64,000 nucleotides of DNA from VRUE01 sp963840565 (GTDB lineage: Bacteria; Actinomycetota; Thermoleophilia; Solirubrobacterales; 70-9), in NCBI GenBank assembly GCA_963840565.1, contig CAWIZH010000002.1, positions 1,178,001 through 1,242,000 of the forward strand. Direction: 5' to 3'. A model generated the notes under the pieces. The model made no database searches and was not told the origin of the DNA. It saw only the letters and a list, made by a program, of their open reading frames with translations. This document shows, in pieces, positions 48,339-56,820 of this stretch. Position 1 is the first letter of the stretch; every line of letters begins with the position of its first letter. The position numbers were made by a program, and so were the translations under genes.

Positions 48339-49715
48339 ATGAGCGAGCGCCAATTCGACGCGATCGTGCTCGGTGCCGGCGCGCCGGGCGAGGTCTGCGC
48401 CGGGCGCCTCGCCGACGGCGGCATGTCGGTGGCGATCGTCGAGCCGCACCTGGTCGGCGGCGAGTGCTCCTATTACGCCTGCATGCCCTCGAAGGCGCTG
48501 CTGCGGCCCAGCGGCCTGCTCGACGAGGCACGCCGAGTGCCCGGTGTGGCCGAGGCCGTCAGCGGCGATCTCGACCCACAAGCGGTCCTCGACCGCCGCG
48601 ACGAGGTGATCCACGACCTCGACGACTCCGGGCAGCTGCCCTGGCTGGAAGAACGCGGAATCGAGCTCTTCCGCGGCGAGGGAAAGCTCGACGGCGAGCG
48701 CCGCGTCCTCGTCGGCGATGACGTATTGATCGCGAACCGGGTTGTCGTCGTCGCCACCGGCAGCGGCCCCCGGGTGCCGCCGGTCGACGGCCTCGACTCG
48801 GTGCGAGCCTGGAACAACCGCGATGCGACGACCTCCAAGCGGATTCCGCAGAGCATGGTCGTGCTCGGCGGCGGACCGGTCGGCTGCGAGCTCGCGCAGG
48901 CCTGGTCGACGCTCGGGACCAAGGTGACCCTGGTCGAGGGTGGCGAGCATCTGCTCTCCCGCGAGGAGCCCTTCGCCGGCAAACAGGTGGCGGTGGCCCT
49001 GCGCGAGAAACACGGCATTGACGTGCGCACAGGCGTTCAGGCCCAGCGCGTCCTTCCCGGCGAGACGGGAGTGACGGTGGAGCTCGCCGATGGCAGCACG
49101 GTAGAAGCCGCCGAGATCCTCGTCGCCGTCGGCCGCAAGCCACGGACCGAGGGCATCGGCCTCGAGTCAGTCAACGTCGAGCCCGGCAAAGGTGGCTTTC
49201 TGGAGGCAGACGACCGGCTCCGCGTCGATGGACACGACTGGCTCTACGCGGTCGGTGACGTCAGCGGCCGCGCCCTCTTCACCCACATGGGCAAGTACCA
49301 GGCCTGGGTCGCAGCCGAAAACGCCCTCGGCCGCGAGGTCGAGGCAATCGCCGAAGACATCGGCTCCCCCAGGGTCACCTTCACCGACCCCCAGGTGGCC
49401 GCCGCAGGCAAGACCCTCGACCAGGCCCGCGAAGCCGGAATCGACGCCAAGGCAGTTGACGTACCGACCGATGGCACAGCCGGCGCCAGCTTCCAAGGCA
49501 AGGAAACCGGTGGCACATCCCGCATTGTCGTCGACGAGTCCCGCAAGCTAATCGTAGGAGCCACCTTCACCGGCTTCGAGACGGCCGACTTCCTACACGC
49601 AGCAACCATCGCAATCATCGGAGAAATACCCCTACCTAAGCTGCGCCACGCTGTCGCGGCTTACCCGAGCCGAAGCGAGATATGGCTCAAGCTGCTGGAG
49701 GCATACGGCCTGTAG
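48339..49715 (+). CDS. FAD-dependent pyridine nucleotide-disulfide oxidoreductase
   Basis: This 458-aa flavoprotein is of the dihydrolipoamide dehydrogenase/mercuric reductase group. The FAD site is FDAIVLGAGAPGEVCAGRLADGG and the redox disulfide is VGGECSYYACMPSKALL (CX4C). The NAD(P) site is SMVVLGGGPVGCELAQAWSTLGTKVTLVEGG, FAD-binding YAVGDVSG follows, and there is a dimerisation domain. The usual His-Glu pair at the C-terminus is replaced by AAYPSRSEIW, as in several uncharacterised homologues, so lipoamide may not be the substrate. ATG 48339 is chosen; earlier in-frame codons lie within tmRNA. Confidence 0.92.
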   Translation: MSERQFDAIVLGAGAPGEVCAGRLADGGMSVAIVEPHLVGGECSYYACMPSKALLRPSGLLDEARRVPGVAEAVSGDLDPQAVLDRRDEVIHDLDDSGQLPWLEERGIELFRGEGKLDGERRVLVGDDVLIANRVVVVATGSGPRVPPVDGLDSVRAWNNRDATTSKRIPQSMVVLGGGPVGCELAQAWSTLGTKVTLVEGGEHLLSREEPFAGKQVAVALREKHGIDVRTGVQAQRVLPGETGVTVELADGSTVEAAEILVAVGRKPRTEGIGLESVNVEPGKGGFLEADDRLRVDGHDWLYAVGDVSGRALFTHMGKYQAWVAAENALGREVEAIAEDIGSPRVTFTDPQVAAAGKTLDQAREAGIDAKAVDVPTDGTAGASFQGKETGGTSRIVVDESRKLIVGATFTGFETADFLHAATIAIIGEIPLPKLRHAVAAYPSRSEIWLKLLEAYGL

Positions 49716-49825
49716 AGCGGTCTCGGCAGGGGTGGAGCGTCTTGTACTTTTTGGGCGTCCACCTTGAGGCGCCAGCAGCTACGTCTCGATCCAAAAAGTT
49801 AAGCGGAACCCCTGCCGAGACCGCT
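49716..49825. repeat. Nested inverted repeat between convergent genes, same family as 17-116
   Basis: The outer 18-bp arms (49716-49733 and 49808-49825) are perfect. The left starts right after the TAG of the reductase gene and the right reaches the stop of the ComEA-like gene. The inner stem pairs ACTTTTTGG (49746-49754) with CCAAAAAGT (49791-49799). The plus-strand core CTTGTACTTTTTGGGCG is shared with the first element of the window in reverse orientation. Confidence 0.75.
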
Positions 49826-51567
49826 TAGACCGTCGAGCGACGCTTCAAGTCAGCGAGCACGTCGTCCGGGAAGCCCGGCACCTCGTCGAGCTCATCGACG
49901 GAGCCGAAGCGACCAAGCCGCTCGCGGTGAGCCAGCAAGCGGGTTGCCTGGGTGACCGAGAGGTTCTCGGCGCGAAGCTGCTCGAAGCTGATCGAGTTGA
50001 GGTCGATCGTGCCGCCTGACGATGCCGCGGCCGGGGGCGGCGTTGGTGCAGGAGGCTGCGGCGCAGGCGTTGGTGGCAACGGCTGCGGCGCCGGCGGCTC
50101 CGGTGCCGGCGGTGTCGGCGCGGGAGCGGGCGGTGGAGGCAGAGGTGTTGGCTCGGGAGCCGGTGGCGTCGGCTCTGGGGCCGGTGCGGGTGGCGATGGA
50201 GGAGGCGGGGGCGTCGGTTGGGGCGTCGGAGATGGAGGCTGCGGTGGTTGCAAGGGGGCGGTCTGGCCCCCGGGGGCTTGGACCGCCTGGATCACCGCCT
50301 GCTCGGCTTCAACCGCACGGCGCTCGGCTTCGCGGGCGCGCTCCTCGGCCTGGGCGACGCTTTCGCGAATCTCGTTGAGGCGCCGCTCGCGCTCCTCTTC
50401 CTCTGACTTCAGCTTGGCGAGGCGCTCGGCCTCGGCGGCACGGCGCTCGGCTTCCTTTGTCCGCTCTTCGATCTGGCGCAGGCGCTCCTGGGCCTCTTCC
50501 ATCGCCCGCTCCTGCGCTTCTCGCCCCTGTTGCAGCTGATGCTCGGCGGTCTGTAGGTCCGGCGTCGCGCCCGGCACGGGCGGCGGCGGTGAGACCGCGG
50601 CCATGCTCTGCGTTGTCTGGCCAGCCTGAGCGCGGGCTGCGCGTTCGTTCGCCTCGCGCTGCAGTCGTTCGGCCTCGGCGATGCGACGGTCGGCCTCGGC
50701 CCGGATCCGCGCCTCCTCCTGCTGAATTTCTCCCACCTTGTCCTGGACCCTCTGTTCGGCGGCGGCAGGATCGTCGTAGCCAACGGGCGCGCCGGGCTGG
50801 ACCGCGGCGGGGGGTGGCAGTGGAGCGACGGGTGGCGGCTGAGGCGGCATCGGAGGAGCTGACGGCACGGCCCCGGCGACCGGGGGTTGCTGCACCGCCA
50901 CAGGCGGCAATGGAGCCGGTGGCGCTACCTGGGGCGCCCCACCCTGCTGAAGTTGTTCGCGCTCCTGCGCAACCCGGGCCTCGGCGAGCTGGCGCTCCGC
51001 CTTCGCTGCTTCCTTGCGGGCTCGGCGGCTGTCGGCACGGCCTCCCCCACTCGCCTTACCCGCACGCCCGCCGCGTTTTGCAGCCCGCTCTTCCTTGCGC
51101 CGCTTGGCCTCGGCCTGGCGACGCTTGCGGTGCTCCAAGCGGGCAGCGCGCTGCTGATCGCGGGCCTGCTTGCGCTTCTCCTTCGCGCTCAGAGGCTGAC
51201 CCGGCGCGGCCGTGGAAGGAGCCGCCGACGGGGCGCCAGGGGGCGGCGTGGTGGGAAGTTCGGCGGTCTGGCCCTGAGCGGCAGCGACGCCCGGTGGCGG
51301 CGGAGCCGCCGACGCGGCGGCAGCTGGTGCCGAAGGCGGGGTTGCACCTTTTTTCGCTTTTTCTTTAGCCCGCCGCTGGGTGACGCTGACCACCAGCAAG
51401 AGCAGCAGGATCGCCGCGATCAGAGCGGCGACGAAGTACTTGATGTTGTCGCTGACGAAGTCACCGGCGCTGGCCGCCGGGAAGGAGTCGGCACTGGCCT
51501 GGCCGGGTGCGACCAGGGCCACCGCGAGCGCCAAAAGTGGTAGAACCAGGGCAGAGCGGGAGCGCAT
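49825..51567 (-). CDS. Membrane protein with coiled coil, Pro-rich linkers and ComEA-like HhH domain
   Basis: The 580-aa product has a signal peptide (MRSRSALVLPLLALAVALVAPGQASA), a TM helix (YFVAALIAAILLLLLVVSV), a Lys/Arg-rich coiled coil (KEKRKQARDQQRAARLEHRKRR), a Pro-rich stretch and a second Glu/Arg coiled coil (~290-430). A long PAPEPTPP-type linker (~440-515) follows. The end is a helix-hairpin-helix pair (TIDLNSISFEQLRAENLSVTQATRLLAHRERLGRFGSVDELDEVPGFP) like ComEA. The topology suggests a DNA-binding tip held away from the membrane, but the coiled coils follow the TM, so which side is extracellular is unclear. It is adjacent to smpB (10 nt). Confidence 0.8.
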   Translation of the reverse strand: MRSRSALVLPLLALAVALVAPGQASADSFPAASAGDFVSDNIKYFVAALIAAILLLLLVVSVTQRRAKEKAKKGATPPSAPAAAASAAPPPPGVAAAQGQTAELPTTPPPGAPSAAPSTAAPGQPLSAKEKRKQARDQQRAARLEHRKRRQAEAKRRKEERAAKRGGRAGKASGGGRADSRRARKEAAKAERQLAEARVAQEREQLQQGGAPQVAPPAPLPPVAVQQPPVAGAVPSAPPMPPQPPPVAPLPPPAAVQPGAPVGYDDPAAAEQRVQDKVGEIQQEEARIRAEADRRIAEAERLQREANERAARAQAGQTTQSMAAVSPPPPVPGATPDLQTAEHQLQQGREAQERAMEEAQERLRQIEERTKEAERRAAEAERLAKLKSEEEERERRLNEIRESVAQAEERAREAERRAVEAEQAVIQAVQAPGGQTAPLQPPQPPSPTPQPTPPPPPSPPAPAPEPTPPAPEPTPLPPPPAPAPTPPAPEPPAPQPLPPTPAPQPPAPTPPPAAASSGGTIDLNSISFEQLRAENLSVTQATRLLAHRERLGRFGSVDELDEVPGFPDDVLADLKRRSTV

Positions 51568-51577
51568 TACCCCGAAG

Positions 51578-52063
51578 CTACCTCATCCTGCCCTTGAATT
51601 CGCGCTCGACTTCGCGCCGCACGTCGCGGTCCGCGATCTGGCGGCGGCGGTCGCGCCCCTCCTTGCCCCGGGCCAGCGCCAGCTCGACCTTCGCCCGCGA
51701 GCCTTTGAAGTAGATCCGCAGGGGGATCAGGGTCAACCCTTTCTCCGCGGTCTTGCCGATCAGCCGTTCGATCTCACCCTTGTGGAGGAGCAGCTTGCGC
51801 TGCCGCTCCGGCTCGTGGTTCTCGCGGCTGGCCGGCTCGTAGGGCGGGATATGGAGGTTGCGAAGCCAAACCTCGCCGTCTTCGACCACGGCGTAGGCAT
51901 CGGTCATCTGCGCCTTGCCGCCCCGCAGCGACTTCACCTCGGAGCCCTGCAGCACGATCCCCGCCTCCATTTTCTCGACCGGTTCGAATTTGTGCCGGGC
52001 GCGGCGGTTGGTGGCGACGTCGCCAGAGGCCGGGGTGCGCTGCTTCTTGACCTTCTTAGCCAT
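51578..52063 (-). CDS. smpB: SsrA-binding protein SmpB
   Basis: This 161-aa protein delivers tmRNA to stalled ribosomes. The conserved core is NRRARHKFEPVEKMEAGIVLQGSEVKSLRGGKAQMTDAYAVVEDGEVWLRNLHIPPYE, and the C-terminal GKEGRDRRRQIADRDVRREVEREFKGRMR tail enters the mRNA channel. ATG 52063 overlaps the rnr stop by 8 nt; a TTG two codons upstream is possible. It is encoded near both tmRNA and RNase R, its functional partners. Confidence 0.97.
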   Translation of the reverse strand: MAKKVKKQRTPASGDVATNRRARHKFEPVEKMEAGIVLQGSEVKSLRGGKAQMTDAYAVVEDGEVWLRNLHIPPYEPASRENHEPERQRKLLLHKGEIERLIGKTAEKGLTLIPLRIYFKGSRAKVELALARGKEGRDRRRQIADRDVRREVEREFKGRMR

Positions 52064-53666
52064 CGGCAAGCTCCAGATCGACCCGCCCGCGCTCTGGCTC
52101 GACCCCAGTTACCCGGACGGATATCGGATCGCCGAGGCGCAGGGTGTCATTCGATTCGCGCCCGACCAGCGCCGTCTCGGTCTCGTTCAGCTCGAAGCGC
52201 TCGCTCCCGATCGTGCGCGCGGGGACAAAGCCCTCGTAGACGTCGCCGAGCTCGCCGCCGAAGACGACGAAGGCGCCCGCCCGAATCGTCCCCGACACTT
52301 CGCCCTCGAATTCAATCTCGGCCCCGCGCTGACCCAGCTCGCGCTCAAGCAGGTAGGCAGCGCAGATGTCGTCGGCGTCGCGCTCGATCCGGGCCGACTC
52401 GCGCTCGCGCTCGCTGCAGTGGAAGGCCACCTCGCGCGCCTCCCCCGCCCGCGGCGCCACCTCCCCCTCGCCCAGGGTCGCCAGCAGCGCCCGGTGGACG
52501 AGCAGGTCCGGGTAGCGGCGGATCGGCGAGGTGAAATGACAGTAGGCATGGCTGCCGAGGCCGGCGTGACCGCTGTTGCGGTCGCTGTAGGAGGCCTGCA
52601 TGAGGGAGCGGAGCACGAGCGATGTATACGCCTCGCGGCCGTGTCCGCGCCGCGCCGCCTCGGCGATCACCAGCCGGCTTGCCTCAGCTGCGACCTCGCC
52701 CGCCTGGCTCGGCGCCAGGCCCTGGCCCAGCGGCGGCGTCGGCACGCCGAGCGCGTGCAGCTGCTCGATCATCCGCTCGATCCTGCCAGGGTCGGGCTGG
52801 GCGTGGACGCGGTAGACAGCGGGCACTCGTTTGCGCTCCAGTAGCTGGGCCACCTGTTCGTTGGCCAGGATCATCAAGCGCTCAATCAGCCGGTGGGCCT
52901 CGGTGTGGGACACCGAGCGGGCGGTGACCGCGTTGCCGTCGGCGTCAAAGCGGAATTCGGGCTCGGTCGAGTCGACGTCGAGGCTGGTCATGCCGCGCCG
53001 TCCCCCCAACACTTCGGCCGCCCTGCGAGCGATCGCCAGCGGTTCGGCGACGCCACCGGGAGCGATCGCGCGCCCCGCAAAGACCAGATCGAGCTCGTCG
53101 TAATCGAGGCGAGCGCCGGAGCGGATGCGGCTGCGGTAGAAACGGGTCGCGCGGGGGTGGCCGTCGGCGCCAAGCTCGATCTCCGCCGTGACCGCGAGCC
53201 GCTCAACCCCCGGCGCCAGACTGCAGGCCTCCTCGCTCAACGCACGCGGCAGCATCGGCTCGACCGCGCCCGGCGCGTAGGTGCTGTTGGAGCGGCGGCG
53301 AGCCTCGAGGTCGAGCGGCGAGCCGGGCTTGACGTGGGCGGCGACGTCTGCGATGTGGATCCAGAGGCGCAGCCCGTCGTCCACGCGCTGTGCCGAGACC
53401 GCATCGTCGAAGTCGCGCGCCGTCGCCGGGTCGACGGTGAAGGTCGGCAGCTCGGTGAGGTCACGGCGGCGGGCCTCGCCACTCTCAGCGGCGTCGGCGG
53501 CGCGAGCGGCTTCGAGCTCGAGCGAGGCCGGGAAGCCACGCCGCCCCAGGCGCTCGTCGAGCAGCCCCTCGACCGCCTCACGGGCGTTCCTCGGCCTGGC
53601 CCGGGCCCGCCCGCGACCGCGACCGCGCTGGCGCTCCCGGTAGTAGCGCCAGTCGCGCCGGCTCAA
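52056..53666 (-). CDS. rnr: RNase R/RNase II family 3'-5' exoribonuclease, short form
   Basis: The 536-aa product has a basic Arg/Gly-rich N-terminus (RERQRGRGRGRARARPRN). The RNB catalytic domain has TVDPATARDFDDAVSAQ with the metal-binding Asp cluster, LRLWIHIADVAAHV, and HFTSPIRRYPDLLVHR. A C-terminal S1-like domain is seen (GAFVVFGGELGDVYEGFVPARTI). The usual N-terminal cold-shock domains are absent, so it is about 200 residues shorter than E. coli RNase R. The TTG start at 53666 overlaps the micro-ORF cassette by 4 nt. It is coupled to smpB. Confidence 0.93.
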   Translation of the reverse strand: MSRRDWRYYRERQRGRGRGRARARPRNAREAVEGLLDERLGRRGFPASLELEAARAADAAESGEARRRDLTELPTFTVDPATARDFDDAVSAQRVDDGLRLWIHIADVAAHVKPGSPLDLEARRRSNSTYAPGAVEPMLPRALSEEACSLAPGVERLAVTAEIELGADGHPRATRFYRSRIRSGARLDYDELDLVFAGRAIAPGGVAEPLAIARRAAEVLGGRRGMTSLDVDSTEPEFRFDADGNAVTARSVSHTEAHRLIERLMILANEQVAQLLERKRVPAVYRVHAQPDPGRIERMIEQLHALGVPTPPLGQGLAPSQAGEVAAEASRLVIAEAARRGHGREAYTSLVLRSLMQASYSDRNSGHAGLGSHAYCHFTSPIRRYPDLLVHRALLATLGEGEVAPRAGEAREVAFHCSERERESARIERDADDICAAYLLERELGQRGAEIEFEGEVSGTIRAGAFVVFGGELGDVYEGFVPARTIGSERFELNETETALVGRESNDTLRLGDPISVRVTGVEPERGRVDLELADG

Positions 53667-53728
53667 GACAGCGCCTTCCGGTGCGCTTTATCCACGCATA
53701 TCGGGGAAAAGGCGCACCGGAAGCTCAT
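53663..53728 (-). repeat. 66-bp palindromic micro-ORF cassette, copy 3 (ctp/rnr junction)
   Basis: Arms lie at 53675-53686 and 53712-53723. The micro-ORF reads MSFRCAFSPICVDKAHRK plus ALS. Its ATG (53728-53726) overlaps the ctp TGA, and its TGA (53665-53663) overlaps the rnr TTG. The SD-like GGAAGG of rnr is in the 3' arm. Length and geometry equal those of copies 1 and 2. Confidence 0.85.
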
Positions 53729-54909
53729 TTTTCGGCCGCCAGTACCTCCAGGGCGCGTTCGAGGCCCTCGTCGCGCTTGGTCTGCAGCAGATTGGGGGCC
53801 CGCACGTCGGGGTGGATGCCATGGGTCTTGGCGAGATTGACCCCGTCGGGGGTGAAGTATTCGCCGATCGTCAGCTTCAGCGCGCCGCCGTTGGAGAGGT
53901 CGATCTCCTGCTGGAAGACGCCCTTGCCGTAGGAGCGGGTGCCAACCGTCTTGGCGCCGGCATCATCGGCCAGTGCCGCGGTCAGGATCTCCGCCGCCGA
54001 GGCGGTGTTGCGGTCGATTAGGACTACCAGCGGCACCTGCGGCAAGTTGTCGCCGGCAGTCTTGTAAACGGCGTGGCCCTGGGTGCGGGAGTTGGTCGTG
54101 ACGACGACTTCGTCGGAGGGCAGGAAGATGCTCGCGGTCAGCACCGCCTCCTCGAGCAGGCCGCCACCGTTGCCGCGCAGGTCGAGCACGATCCCTTCCG
54201 CCCCCTGCTTCTCGACCTTCTGCACCGCTTCGCGCATCTGCGCGTGGACGCCTTCGCTGAAGGAGACCATGCGCACGTAGCCAAGCGTGTGGCCGCCGAC
54301 CTTCTCGACTTTGCTGGTCACGTTGGGCAGCGAAATCTGCGCGCGCTCGATTTCCAGTTCGCGGACCTTCCCGCTTGGGGACTTCTTGACCCCGATCGTC
54401 ACCTCGGTCCCTTCCGGGCCTTTGATCTTTTCGGTCGAGACTTCGCTGCTCTCTCCCGCGATCGAGTCGCCTTCCACCGAGACGATCAGGTCGCCGCTCT
54501 GCAGCCCGGCATTCTCGGCCGGCGATCCAGGGAAGACTTTTTCGATTCGCAGACCCTGCTTCGCTTCGGTCACGGTCAGGCCGATCCCGGAGAAGCGACC
54601 GGCGATCTCGTCGTTGAAGCTGGCCAGGCTTTCCGGCGAGAAGTAGTCGGAGAAGCGGTCGCGGTGGCGCAGGCGCAGCTCGCGGACCATGCCCTGCAGC
54701 GAGCTGTTGGTCAGCTCGCTCGAGCCGACCGGCCGGAAGTAGTTGTCCTCGATCAATTCGGTCGCTTCGAGGTTGAGCCCAGCGGAGTCGTCGACAAAGC
54801 GGTCGCGGAGGAATTCGGGCAGCTTGGCGGGATGACCGCCGAGCCAGATCCCGGCACAGAGAACAACGACCAGGGCAGCCACGGAGGCCACGATCCAACC
54901 ACCCCTCAC
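53725..54909 (-). CDS. S41 carboxy-terminal processing peptidase
   Basis: This 394-aa membrane-anchored serine protease has one N-terminal TM helix (GWIVASVAALVVVLCAGIWLG), then FSDYFSPESLASFNDEIAGRFSGIG. A PDZ domain (VFPGSPAENAGLQSGDLIVSVEGDSI) follows. The catalytic domain has GIVLDLRGNGGGLLEEAV, VPLVVLIDRNTASAAEILTAAL (Ser nucleophile) and GTRSYGKGVFQ (general-base Lys). It acts outside the cell, perhaps on cell-division or wall enzymes given its place between ftsX and rnr. It is 8 nt downstream of ftsX. Confidence 0.93.
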   Translation of the reverse strand: MRGGWIVASVAALVVVLCAGIWLGGHPAKLPEFLRDRFVDDSAGLNLEATELIEDNYFRPVGSSELTNSSLQGMVRELRLRHRDRFSDYFSPESLASFNDEIAGRFSGIGLTVTEAKQGLRIEKVFPGSPAENAGLQSGDLIVSVEGDSIAGESSEVSTEKIKGPEGTEVTIGVKKSPSGKVRELEIERAQISLPNVTSKVEKVGGHTLGYVRMVSFSEGVHAQMREAVQKVEKQGAEGIVLDLRGNGGGLLEEAVLTASIFLPSDEVVVTTNSRTQGHAVYKTAGDNLPQVPLVVLIDRNTASAAEILTAALADDAGAKTVGTRSYGKGVFQQEIDLSNGGALKLTIGEYFTPDGVNLAKTHGIHPDVRAPNLLQTKRDEGLERALEVLAAEK

Positions 54910-54916
54910 GCTGCGC

Positions 54917-55843
54917 TCAGACCTTGAGGAAGCGGCGCAGGGTGACGCCGGAGCCGACTGCCGAGACCAGCACCGCGGCGCCGAAGAGGATCGCCACCAG
55001 CGCCGGGAAGGAGAGGGTGCTGTTGTTCTGCGCCGCGAGGAAGGAGATGCTGTTGCCCAGCGGGTCGACGATGGTGATCTTGCCCAACCACAGGATCAGT
55101 ATGGCTATCAGGCCGCCGGCGAAGCCGACGATCACCCCCTCGATCATGAAGGGCCAGCGGATGAACCAGCGGGTCGCGCCGACCAGCCTCATCACCTCGA
55201 CCTCGCGGCGGCGGGTGTAGATCGAGAGCCGGATCGTGTTGCCGACCAGCATCAGCGAGGCCGCCAGCAGCAGCAGCGTAATCACGGTCAGGACGATCTT
55301 CAGCGCCCCGGTCACCTGCTCGATCTTGTTGGTGTCTTCCTGACGATCGAAGACCCCGTTTTGAGCGGGAATGATCGAGGAGATCGGCTTCGGCTGGCCG
55401 TTCGGGCCGGGGGGCGTGACCGCCGCCCGCACGGCGGCGAGGTTGGCGGCGTCGTCGGCCTTAACGGCGAAGTTGCGCGGCAGCGGGTTGCGATGGACCT
55501 GAGCGAGCAGGTCTTCGCTCTTGCTCTTGCCGAGGTCCTTTTCGAGTTCCTTCAAGGCCGCGGCCTTGTTGATGAAGTGGACCGAGGAAACGTGCGGAAT
55601 CGCCAGCAGCTTGCCTTCGAGGGAGTTGATTTCGCCCTGCGTGGCGTCGTCGTAGACGGCGACGCGGAACTCGAGACTTTCTCGCACCTGATCGCTCTTC
55701 GCCTGCGCAGTCTGGAAGACCGGGATCAGCACGCCGAGCAGGATCACGGTGGTGACCGTGGTGACGATCGCCGCCATGCTCGGCGCCGCATTGCGGCGCA
55801 GCGCCCGGAAAGCCTCCTGGATGAAGAAGAAGAGCCGTGACAT
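54917..55843 (-). CDS. ftsX: Cell-division protein FtsX
   Basis: This 308-aa protein has FFIQEAFRALRRNAAPSMAAIVTTVTTVILLGVLIPVFQ at the N-terminus, a ~110-aa extracytoplasmic domain and three further TM helices (LKIVLTVITLLLLAASLMLVGNTIRLSIYTRRREVEVMRLVGATRWFIRWPFMIEGVIVG). With FtsE it forms the complex that activates peptidoglycan hydrolases at the septum. Its ATG abuts the ftsE TAG directly. Confidence 0.95.
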   Translation of the reverse strand: MSRLFFFIQEAFRALRRNAAPSMAAIVTTVTTVILLGVLIPVFQTAQAKSDQVRESLEFRVAVYDDATQGEINSLEGKLLAIPHVSSVHFINKAAALKELEKDLGKSKSEDLLAQVHRNPLPRNFAVKADDAANLAAVRAAVTPPGPNGQPKPISSIIPAQNGVFDRQEDTNKIEQVTGALKIVLTVITLLLLAASLMLVGNTIRLSIYTRRREVEVMRLVGATRWFIRWPFMIEGVIVGFAGGLIAILILWLGKITIVDPLGNSISFLAAQNNSTLSFPALVAILFGAAVLVSAVGSGVTLRRFLKV

Positions 55844-56689
55844 CTAGAAGAGCGAGTCGTGGGAGTCGTGGCCGTTGGTCTGGCCCTCCGGAGCAACGCC
55901 CATCTCGGCCCGCATGCGCAGGCCGAACTCGGTCGTCGACTCCTCGGTGTAGCCGCCGCTGACCTCGTCGCGGACGACGCGGCCCTCGTAGAGCTCGATC
56001 ACGCGGCGGCGCATGTTGTCGACCATCTCGCGGTCGTGGGTGACGACGACGACCGTGGTCCCGGTCTTGTTGATCCGGTAGAGCAGCTGCATTACGCCGA
56101 TCGAGGTGACCGGGTCGAGGTTGCCGCTGGGCTCGTCGGCGAGCAGCAGCGGCGGGTGGTTGACGAAGGCGCGGGCGATCGAGACGCGCTGCTGCTCGCC
56201 GCCGGAGAGCTGATCCGGATAGCTGTGCAGCTTGGTCGAGAGGCCGACCAGGCGCAGCGTCTCCGGCACCTGCGTGCGGATCTCGGCGCGGCTGGCGCCG
56301 ATCACCTGCAGCGCGTAGGCGACGTTGTCGTAGACGGTGCGGTCGGGCAGCAGCTTGAAGTCCTGGAAGACGGTGCCGATGTTGCGCCGCAGCTGCGGGA
56401 TTTTCTTCTCCGGCAGGGCGCCGATGTCGCGGCCGGCGATGCGGACTGCGCCGTCCGTAGCTGACTCGTCGCGAATCAGGGTCTTGATCAGGGTCGACTT
56501 GCCGCAGCCGGTCGGGCCGACGAGAAAGACGAACTCGCCGCGGTCGACCGCCAGCGAGACCCGGTCGAGCGCCATGTGGCCGCCCGGGTAGACCTTGGTC
56601 ACGTCGCGCAGCTCGATGATCGGCTTGCCTCCCGGCCGCCGTCGCTGCGGTTCCTCGCCGCTCGTCTTTCGCTTTCGCAATCTGGCCAT
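55844..56689 (-). CDS. ftsE: Cell-division ATP-binding protein FtsE
   Basis: This 281-aa protein has Walker A FLVGPTGCGKSTLIKTLIR, VFQDFKLLPDRTVYDNVAYAL, signature QLSGGEQQRVSIARAFV, Walker B LLADEPSGNLDP and VVTHDREMVDNMRRRVIEL. It is about 50 residues longer than typical FtsE, with a basic N-terminal extension (MARLRKRKTSGEEPQRRRPGG) and a C-terminal extension of ~40 polar residues. It is the first gene of ftsE-ftsX-ctp-rnr-smpB. The prfB gene, often upstream in actinobacteria, is not present here. Confidence 0.95.
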   Translation of the reverse strand: MARLRKRKTSGEEPQRRRPGGKPIIELRDVTKVYPGGHMALDRVSLAVDRGEFVFLVGPTGCGKSTLIKTLIRDESATDGAVRIAGRDIGALPEKKIPQLRRNIGTVFQDFKLLPDRTVYDNVAYALQVIGASRAEIRTQVPETLRLVGLSTKLHSYPDQLSGGEQQRVSIARAFVNHPPLLLADEPSGNLDPVTSIGVMQLLYRINKTGTTVVVVTHDREMVDNMRRRVIELYEGRVVRDEVSGGYTEESTTEFGLRMRAEMGVAPEGQTNGHDSHDSLF

Positions 56690-56820
56690 GCCCGCGCTCC
56701 CTTCTGCGAATACAGGGTGACTCCTGCGCCCCGCCGGGCGCGCAACTCCGCGCCCAAACTTAGTTAGCAGCAGCCTAGCGAATTATGAGCGAGTCTTTAC
56801 AATTGACCAAAGAAGCGCGA
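56690..56820 (-). promoter_or_regulatory. Promoter region of the ftsE operon
   Basis: This 131-nt spacer is lower in GC than its surroundings. On the minus strand TTGGTC and TTGTAA occur upstream of TAATTC, plausible -35/-10 pieces although spacing is imperfect. A GC-rich inverted repeat (GGGCGCG...CGCGCCC, around 56744-56765) follows, which may shape the leader. Confidence 0.4.
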
